64,000 bases of DNA, from assembly GCA_030765065.1 (NCBI GenBank), contig CM060990.1, positions 214,063,290 to 214,127,289 of the forward strand. Reading direction: 5' to 3'. The notes beneath the pieces were generated by a model. The model was given only the letters and a program-made list of their open reading frames with translations. It was not told where the DNA came from and searched no databases. This DNA is from Deroplatys truncata. Its lineage: Eukaryota; Arthropoda; Insecta; Mantodea; Mantidae. A program made the position numbers and the translations under genes. Of the stretch, positions 57,957 to 64,000 are shown piece by piece (position 1 is the stretch's first letter; every line of letters starts with the position of its first letter).

Positions 57957-60638
57957 CTAAAACATTTTGATACGGCTGTGCTTTCTGTGTTTCGGCTCGC
58001 CACTGCCAATGTTAGAGATTAAGGGGTTCTGGTGTCCCCGTATGCGCGCCCATACCGACGAGGCACGTTTGGTAATGGCATCAGGGATGGAGGGCATGTT
58101 TGTTTCACGGAGGATGGTTCGGTTGGATGTGAGGAGAGGAACACGAAGGATTTTTCGGAGGGAGAGGTTTTGAAGGATTTCAACGTGCCTTTTTGCAGAT
58201 GCAGATGCATTTGCCCAGGCCACACATGCGTAGAGAACCACCGACAGAATGAAGGATTTGTACAGAATAAGTTTGGATTTCAAGTTCAGCTGTTTGCTGC
58301 GGAAGACGGGGGCGCATAACTTTAACCGCTGCCGCCCTTTGTTGGCGCTAACTTTTAGGTGGGCAGTCCACCGCAATGTGCGGTCCAAGGTGACACCAAG
58401 GTACTTAACTTGCTGGCGACAGTGCAATCTTTGACCACCGACCGTTAGGTCCATGGCCGGAAGGCGCAGCTTACGTGAAAAATAAATCAGCTGGCATTTG
58501 TTTGCATTAATTTCTATCTTCCAATCGTGGAGCCACGAGAGGAAGCGGTCAATATACCGCTGCATTTCTAAAAGACCGAAACGAGGATTTTTGTGGTGAT
58601 TGTAGATTGCAGTGTCGTCAGCATACATTGCGATTTTGCATCTGGCGTCCACGGGAAAGTCATTGGTGAATAATGTGTATAGAAAGGGGGACATTATAGC
58701 CCCTTGAGGGACGCCAGCCCGCATAACTCGCTCCCGAGAAGAGGAGCGGCCCACTTGGACGTAGAAGCGCCGGTTTTCTAAAAAGCTCTGAATGAGGTAC
58801 ATGAAATTTTGAAGGCCGGGAAAATTGTAGTGCAATTTGTAAAGTAGGCCATTGTGCCAGCACCGGTCGAATGCGGCTTCTACGTCCAAAAATAGCGCCA
58901 ACGTTGAAGCATCATTGTTGAACTGCTCAGTGACGTCATCCGCAAAGCGTAATAGTTGTAATTCTGTGGAGTGACCTTTTCTAAAGCCAAACTGAGATTT
59001 TGATAATTCATGTATTTCCGAAACTTGTTTTTGAAGTCGACAAAGTATAAGTTTTTCGAGCAGTTTTCCAACAGCAGACAGGAGACTAATGGGGCGGTAA
59101 TTTTGTGGTTGCCTGGTGCTTTTCCCTTGCTTCGGGAGCATTATTACCTTGGCTCGTTTCCAAGTGGTGGGGAAGTAATTGTGCCTCAAACAGGCGTTGA
59201 AAATCTTTGTGAGCTGCACCAGGGCTTTTCTCGGGAGATGCTTGAGTTCCTCATTAGTCACCCTGTCCGGGCCGGCGGCTTTTCCATTAGGCAAATGCCT
59301 AATTAGCTTGTACACTTCCAGCGGCGTTATGATAGGCAGTTGTTGCTCATGCTTCTGCGCCACCCAATTTTGTACCCATGTCAGAACCTCCCGTTCTTGT
59401 GCGGGGTTCGTCGTAGGATTTTCAGAGAATCTGTCTTGGAGACAGTCGGCGAAAACCTCGGCTTTCTCCTCACCGGAGAAGTGCAGGCCGAGGGGAGTGT
59501 GAAGCGCCTCAGTGCCGGAGTTGACGCTAGAGGAGACCTTGAATGCCCTTAGTAATTTCCATAGAGAATTGTCCGAATGTGTGGTACTTAACATTTTATT
59601 TTCCCACTGTTCAATTTTGTTCAGTTGAATTTGTTGCCGAATGATGTTGCGTAGCCATTTTGCTGCAACTTTGTATTCGGGCTGGCGGGTAAGCCGCCAA
59701 AGTCTCGTCAGGCGCCGCCTCCGGGCAATGAGCTGCTCCACCTCCGGGTACGTGCAAAAACTAGGTGGACTTGTGGTGTACGTGGTAGCGTTTCTTTTGG
59801 CTGTGCGTAGCGAGGCAGTGAAGTTTTCAATGGCGGCATCGATGTCTGCCTCGCTGTAGTATGACAGCTTAGGCTGAGCCATCCTGTGCATGTCCGACGT
59901 GAAGTTTGGCCAGTTTGTCTCTGCTCTCCGCGGCGGGCCGCTCCAACCGGCCGTGACTGCGCCGCAGATTTCAAAATGCACAGGTAAATGGTCAGAGTGT
60001 AAGCTGTGATACACTGTAAAATTTTGTGAAAGAGCCGCATTTTTTGTCAGCACGAAGTCCAAAATTTCAGGGTCCCAGTGTCCTGATCTATGCCAAAATG
60101 TGGGTTCTGGGGGGAAATGAACCTCAATATCGTCATTTTCAGTTATAAGTTCAACCAGGAGATTTCCAGCCGCGTTTGCTCGGCGAGAATGCCACCATGG
60201 GTGTCGAGCGTTGAAATCTCCTGCAATTATAACGTGCTCCTCTAAATTGAGGATTTGTTCGAGGTCTGGTAAAAAATATGGGGAGTCAGGGGGCCTGTAG
60301 AGCGCTACCAACATCATCGTTGTGTTATTGATACGAGTTTTAAGAGCCGTACACTCTAGCGCTGCCAGAGCTGGCAGCGTAACAGGAGCATGAGCAACTG
60401 AGTTTTTTAACAATATGGCGGTGCCACCCCCCTGTCGGCCAAATCTGTCATTCCGAAAAATTTGGTAACCCCGGAGCTTAAAAGTGTACTCCTGTTTTAA
60501 TTTTGTTTCGCAAATAAATGCGACATCAATTTTGTTACGCCGCAGGTAGTTTTCAAGTTCGTGCTGCTGCCGGTAGATGCCGTCGGCATTCCACAGGAGC
60601 GCGCGAGTTAATGTTATGCCTCCCCTTACAGTGGCCAT
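57957..60638 (-). CDS. LINE ORF2: endonuclease and reverse transcriptase
   Basis: 893 residues, the enzyme that nicks the target and copies element RNA into it. Residues 12-225 form an APE-type endonuclease: WNADG at 17, ETKL near 44, AGDFNARHPWWHS near 139 and SDHLPVHFEI near 215. The reverse transcriptase spans about 430-780: GKAAGPDRVTNEELKHLP, NYRPISLLSAVGKLLEKL, QFGFRKGHST, FLDVEAAFDRCW near 583, GVPQGAIMSPFLYTLF near 642, and the catalytic AMYADDTAIY with YADD at about 672-675. The C-terminal region is cysteine-poor. Length and order fit the Jockey clade. The start ATG directly follows the ORF1 stop, TAAATG with no gap and in the same frame, which suggests reinitiation or suppression. 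No defects are seen. Confidence 0.95.
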   Translation of the reverse strand: MATVRGGITLTRALLWNADGIYRQQHELENYLRRNKIDVAFICETKLKQEYTFKLRGYQIFRNDRFGRQGGGTAILLKNSVAHAPVTLPALAALECTALKTRINNTTMMLVALYRPPDSPYFLPDLEQILNLEEHVIIAGDFNARHPWWHSRRANAAGNLLVELITENDDIEVHFPPEPTFWHRSGHWDPEILDFVLTKNAALSQNFTVYHSLHSDHLPVHFEICGAVTAGWSGPPRRAETNWPNFTSDMHRMAQPKLSYYSEADIDAAIENFTASLRTAKRNATTYTTSPPSFCTYPEVEQLIARRRRLTRLWRLTRQPEYKVAAKWLRNIIRQQIQLNKIEQWENKMLSTTHSDNSLWKLLRAFKVSSSVNSGTEALHTPLGLHFSGEEKAEVFADCLQDRFSENPTTNPAQEREVLTWVQNWVAQKHEQQLPIITPLEVYKLIRHLPNGKAAGPDRVTNEELKHLPRKALVQLTKIFNACLRHNYFPTTWKRAKVIMLPKQGKSTRQPQNYRPISLLSAVGKLLEKLILCRLQKQVSEIHELSKSQFGFRKGHSTELQLLRFADDVTEQFNNDASTLALFLDVEAAFDRCWHNGLLYKLHYNFPGLQNFMYLIQSFLENRRFYVQVGRSSSRERVMRAGVPQGAIMSPFLYTLFTNDFPVDARCKIAMYADDTAIYNHHKNPRFGLLEMQRYIDRFLSWLHDWKIEINANKCQLIYFSRKLRLPAMDLTVGGQRLHCRQQVKYLGVTLDRTLRWTAHLKVSANKGRQRLKLCAPVFRSKQLNLKSKLILYKSFILSVVLYACVAWANASASAKRHVEILQNLSLRKILRVPLLTSNRTILRETNMPSIPDAITKRASSVWARIRGHQNPLISNIGSGEPKHRKHSRIKMF

Positions 60639-62402
60639 TTAGTCGAAAATTGTTGAGAGGAGGCATATCACGGCTTCTAATTTATCCCAGGTGCTAGTGC
60701 AGCTTTTAAACTTAGCAATAAAAGGCTGCACCTTCGGCAAAAGTGCCGGGAGATTAAAAGATTTAAAAAGGTCTATGAGGTCTTTTAGTCCACCCAGGTC
60801 ACCGGAGGGCGCCTGGGAGGGGGGGCTAGTAGAGGGGGGACCACTTGGTGGTGGCACGGGTGCCTTTTGCCCCTTGGCGGCGCCTGCAAAAGAGACGCCG
60901 TCTTTGACCAGAGCCGGGTTGAGAATGGGGCGTGGCCCTGGCTGAGCACCTGGGGGGCTCCTGGCCATAGATGCCAGTTGGCGGCGGTGGCGTTCGTTTC
61001 GAAACGTCTCACAACCGCGATAGCTGGCAGGATGCGTCTCCCCACAGTTTGCACAGTGGGGTTGAACGTCCTGCGTGGCCTTTTCGGGGCAGTCAGCTAA
61101 GCGGTGGAGGCCACCGCAGAGGACGCACCGGGAGGTCATATGACACATTCTGAATGTGTGCCCTAACTGTTGGCAGTTGTAACACTGGGTGATGTGCTGA
61201 TTTGTCTTTAAGACCTCCACGGTAACCATCATGTGACATACCTCACGTTCTTGCAGTAGTTTCTGGTTGTCGGTGGTCCGTTGGAGTGAAATTTGGAAGT
61301 TGGGCAGAGGCCGCCCACGGGACTGCATTTGCCGGACCTGGACGCCGGTGTAGCCCTTCGCCTCGAGGTCCTCTCTGATGAAATCCTCCTCGAGGTCCAC
61401 AGGGAGCCGCTTCACCACGAAGCGAAGGGGTTGGTCTCCACAGGGGGTGAAGCTGTAGTGCTCCACGCCGGCGTCCTTCAGGCGTTGCATCGTGGCTGCA
61501 ACATCTTGCTTCCTCTGGAGGAAGAGCTTAAGGCAGTTTCTTGTATTTTGAAGTTTGAAGTTCTGCGCCGGGAGCGAGTTCCGGAGGAGGTGGAGAACCG
61601 TTGTGGCTTTGCGGCCGTCGGGGATGATGATCCTCGGCGGCTTCTGGTCTGCTGGATTTTGCGGTGGTTTTTGGTTCGGTTTGGGTGCAGAGGTGGTTGC
61701 GGGTTTGGAAGTGGATGGTTGTGGTTGTTGTGGAGGCAGCGGTGTGCGTGCCGGCCGCTGGGATTTTGGTTGAGATTGAGGGGGGCGAGGGGCTGCGTTT
61801 GAGGTAGCGCAGTCCTCTATCTCTTCGTCGCTTGATTCGTCGTTGTCTGTGAGAGCTGCGAACCTGTTGTTTGTCGGTAGCGGCGTCTGTGAGAGATGGC
61901 CCGTCTTGTTCTTTTTTTTCCCAGTTTTTGGTCGGGAACGCTCCGCGTCCGAGTCGGTATCGCCGCCGCTGCCACGGAGAGGTCGCTTGCGGGCCGGAGC
62001 CGCGCGCCATCCCTCACCGAGGTCCACCAGCTCTCTTTTCTTGATAGCATGTTCCTGCAGACAGTATGCTAGGTCTAGGGCAACTTTCCTGTAGTTACCA
62101 CCTTCCTCCATTGTGTGAAGGAGATTCTGGTAGTAATTAATCTCCTTGTTGAGATCCCGGACTTCTTTTTCTAGTTGCCGATACGATCTTGCGTTCAGCT
62201 CTTCCTCCCACGTGTTGGTTTCCATTGTAGATGCGCCTCTGTTGGCCGGAGGCTGTGCCAATGGGCGAGGAGAGGGAGGGGCGTAGCCATCCGCAGCCTG
62301 GTCTGCCGCGCCTATAAATATGGCCGCCTGACTGCCTGAGGCGATCATTTCGCAGCCTGCAGTCGCAGAGTGAGCATCGGCAGCTGATGCGCCTGACGCC
62401 AT
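60639..62402 (-). CDS. LINE ORF1: RNA-binding Gag-like protein
   Basis: 587 residues, the RNA-packaging chaperone of the LINE. A low-complexity N-terminus precedes a coiled-coil-like stretch (about 65-125, with RQLEKEVRDLNKEINYYQNL). Basic and proline/glutamine-rich linkers follow. The PRE_C2HC-type region is at about 280-400 (FVVKRLPVDLEEDFIREDL). Three CCHC knuckles lie at about 407-464: CYNCQQLGHTFRMC, CVLCGGLHRLADC and CANCGETHPASYRGC. FAGAAKG follows near 505, and then a leucine-rich C-terminus. This arrangement is typical of Jockey-clade ORF1. The proposed start is the first ATG of the frame at 62402. It ends at TAA directly before ORF2. Confidence 0.93.
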   Translation of the reverse strand: MASGASAADAHSATAGCEMIASGSQAAIFIGAADQAADGYAPPSPRPLAQPPANRGASTMETNTWEEELNARSYRQLEKEVRDLNKEINYYQNLLHTMEEGGNYRKVALDLAYCLQEHAIKKRELVDLGEGWRAAPARKRPLRGSGGDTDSDAERSRPKTGKKKNKTGHLSQTPLPTNNRFAALTDNDESSDEEIEDCATSNAAPRPPQSQPKSQRPARTPLPPQQPQPSTSKPATTSAPKPNQKPPQNPADQKPPRIIIPDGRKATTVLHLLRNSLPAQNFKLQNTRNCLKLFLQRKQDVAATMQRLKDAGVEHYSFTPCGDQPLRFVVKRLPVDLEEDFIREDLEAKGYTGVQVRQMQSRGRPLPNFQISLQRTTDNQKLLQEREVCHMMVTVEVLKTNQHITQCYNCQQLGHTFRMCHMTSRCVLCGGLHRLADCPEKATQDVQPHCANCGETHPASYRGCETFRNERHRRQLASMARSPPGAQPGPRPILNPALVKDGVSFAGAAKGQKAPVPPPSGPPSTSPPSQAPSGDLGGLKDLIDLFKSFNLPALLPKVQPFIAKFKSCTSTWDKLEAVICLLSTIFD

Positions 62403-62818
62403 CTTGGAAGTTCGAGGCCAATGCCCCCAGCCGCAAAGACTGCTGGGAGATGCCTGCTCTGCGTTGGGACGCGTTGGCGCGTCCCACGCTACTTCACTTG
62501 CGTTTAAGGTTTAGCACTTTACAATGTTTTAAACACGAAACACATGGAACATACACAATACACAGACACAGAACACAGTTTTACTCACTCCACAAAACCT
62601 ATACACGTATTTACATTGTTTACACAGGGTGCAACGGTATTTTAAACGCACTTTCTCGTCGCGCAGCACTTAATGTACGCTATGTACGGTTTTTAAGTGC
62701 AGCTCATTTAGGCAGCCACACGTAGAAAGAAATGGAACAGTTTTCTGCTATATTTAAGGCACAATAACTTCACAACACGAGCACGATGCTTACAGTGCGG
62801 TGTCTACCACTCGAATCC

Positions 62819-63600
62819 TCTGATGCGTTGGCAGTTAGTGCCGCTCTCTTTATAGTGTGGGCGCTCTCTGCTGATTGGCCCGCTGGTATGAGGGGGCTGG
62901 CGCCGGCTGTGTTGTTGCTCTCTTCTGATTGGCTCGCAGTGTTTTTCGGTTTTGTATGACCTTTCTTGTTTTTGATGACTAGATGCCAGTTACTGTTGAG
63001 TTTCAATGCTTCTTCTTTCCTATTGAAATTATTGGAGTGTTTATAAATCTCTATTGCTTCGCGTTGTAGCCGGGTATGGTAATGCTTTATGGAGGAAAGA
63101 ATGTTGGTGTCCTGAAATCTAATAATGTGTTCGCCCTCGGCTTCAATGGCATGTTCGACGACTGCCGATTTTTCTGTATGGCCCAGGCGGCAGTTTCTTT
63201 TGGGTTCGCTAAGTCTGGTGTTTGCGCTCCGCTGTGTGGTACCAATGTACACTGAACCACAGGAACAAGGAATACGGTAAACACCGGCCGATGACAGGGG
63301 ATCTCGGGGGTCTTAGGAAGAGCGCAGTAGGCTGTTTAATTGTCTTGTAGGTTTGAATACTGTTTTGACGTTATGACGTTGAAGTATATGTTCAATACGG
63401 TCAGTGACATTTCTGAAATATGGCAGAAAGACAATGGACTTGCTTTTGGGTTGGTCCTGAGTAACCGGTCGGGGCTTGGCCGGACGGCAGGCTCTTCTCA
63501 CCTCTTGGACTGAATAACCATTTGATTGTAGAGCTGTTTCCAGGTGTCGGATTTCTTGTGGAAGTAAGTGTGGTTCACAAATACGGGAAGCACGTGCTTA
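62819..63600 (-). pseudogene. Penelope-like element: GIY-YIG endonuclease end, broken
   Basis: On the minus strand this is the C-terminal part of a Penelope-like retroelement protein. It has the tail of the reverse-transcriptase half (about 63320-63600, with SKSIVFLPYFRNVTDRIE) followed by the GIY-YIG endonuclease: SAGVYRIPCSCGSVYIGTTQ near 63250, then CRLGHTEKSAVVEHAIE and IKHYHTRLQREAIEIYKHSN. The reverse-transcriptase core is absent, so the copy is 5' truncated, and the frame is interrupted. Its C-terminus is cut at 62819 by the LINE. The open frame that continues to 62770 (ending VSIVLVL) is LINE 5' UTR read through by chance. Its distal tail lies at 57285-57420. Confidence 0.85.
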
Positions 63601-64000
63601 AAGCTGTCTTAAAAGGCTAATTGTACACGAAAAATCACGAGTTGACACTGGCGTCGCGTTTGGCAAGCAAGCTCTAAGGCTATACGCCGAATATGCTTTC
63701 ATCCAAGCGTCCACGTACGTGAGTGGAATTCTGTGTGCTATGCACTTATCACGGGTTCGCGTCCAGGCGTTGTGCATTTTTTTGTATTCTCATTAAAGCC
63801 AACACAAGATGATATAAAATAATGCATTTCTATGCGCTGGTTCAAAAAACCAAAGTCTAGAAACCATTAAAACTTCCGTGCTAAACTGAAATGTTGTTTC
63901 CTTATTGCCCTAAATAAAATGTGTATAATTCTGATTTCATCTAAATCAAATGTACCTATGTCGCATTTAAACAGATACCTACACGTGGTTTACCAATAAA
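63601..64000. other. window edge, nothing assigned
   Basis: A minus-strand stretch around 63620-63780 reads coding-like (AWTRTRDKCIAHRIPLTYVD), but I do not recognise it. It has higher GC than the AT-rich tail after 63790. It may belong to another element extending past the window. Confidence 0.3.

Larger units (their letters stand above)
57421..62818 (-). mobile_element. full-length Jockey-type LINE with intact ORFs
   Basis: A 5,398-bp non-LTR retrotransposon. It has a 416-bp 5' UTR (62403-62818), ORF1 (60639-62402), ORF2 (57957-60638) and a 536-bp 3' UTR (57421-57956). It is flanked by a perfect 13-bp target duplication, TCTGATGCGTTGG (57408-57420 and 62819-62831). The 3' end has no poly(A); it carries AATAAATAA followed by two CCTTAGCA units. 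Its GC content is clearly higher than that of its surroundings. Both ORFs are uninterrupted and the duplication is perfect, so the insertion is recent and may be retrotransposition-competent. It lies inside a Penelope-like element. Confidence 0.92.

Noticed and set aside
60691-62094. Several plus-strand open frames over the LINE
   Set aside because: They are shadows of ORF1 and ORF2 on the opposite strand, caused by the higher GC content.

Overview
The window looks like arthropod nuclear DNA, most probably from an insect with a large repeat-rich genome. This is inferred from AT-rich composition, GT-AG splice signals, a leucine-rich-repeat (LRR) gene with an intron of about 30 kb, tRNA-derived SINEs, and the mix of mobile families: Gypsy, Jockey-type LINE, Penelope-like, pogo, hAT, piggyBac and Polinton. 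That mix suggests a cockroach, termite or orthopteroid relative, but the species cannot be fixed from sequence alone.

Layout. From 443 to 9470 lies a Gypsy LTR retrotransposon on the minus strand. It has two 455-bp LTRs, a 4-bp ATAT target duplication in a (TA)n tract, and broken gag and pol regions. It abuts a second, older Gypsy relic on the minus strand (about 9643-13625 plus part of an LTR), whose gag region was entered by a 284-bp tRNA-derived SINE with a 12-bp target duplication. A third Gypsy fragment (integrase, plus strand) sits at 14880-15690. The only convincing host gene is on the plus strand: an extracellular LRR protein with exons at 17701-18664 and 48447-48729. Both ends of the intervening intron are phase 0 and join within an LRR. 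The gene probably starts near 16.7-17.7 kb and continues beyond what I can identify.

The 29.8-kb first intron is filled with transposons. They are a DUF4817-type transposase scrap (19.1-19.5 kb), a pogo element with TIRs and TA target duplication (21305-23890), a compact Polinton/Maverick-like element (27915-37069), a hAT nested inside another hAT (about 38.0-42.1 kb), a second SINE family (43.4-43.9 kb), a possible solo LTR, a locally duplicated segment and a zinc-finger-bearing transposase tail.

Downstream of exon 2 are a piggyBac relic, a headless second copy of the first SINE, a broken THAP-domain exon and a second Polinton polymerase fragment. A complete-looking Jockey-type LINE (57421-62818) follows. 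Both its ORFs are open, and it is inserted with a perfect 13-bp target duplication into a Penelope-like element.

The most unusual object is the Polinton-like element. It has a perfect 6-bp target duplication (AAAGTT), ends starting AG, and terminal inverted repeats of about 1.65 kb built largely of minisatellites. A further array of roughly 78-bp units follows, and the only recognised gene is a decayed protein-primed DNA polymerase B. I see no integrase, ATPase, protease or capsid gene in it. A diverged relative with the same polymerase and a similar inner-TIR motif lies at 55.7-56.7 kb, so this appears to be a family rather than a single accident.
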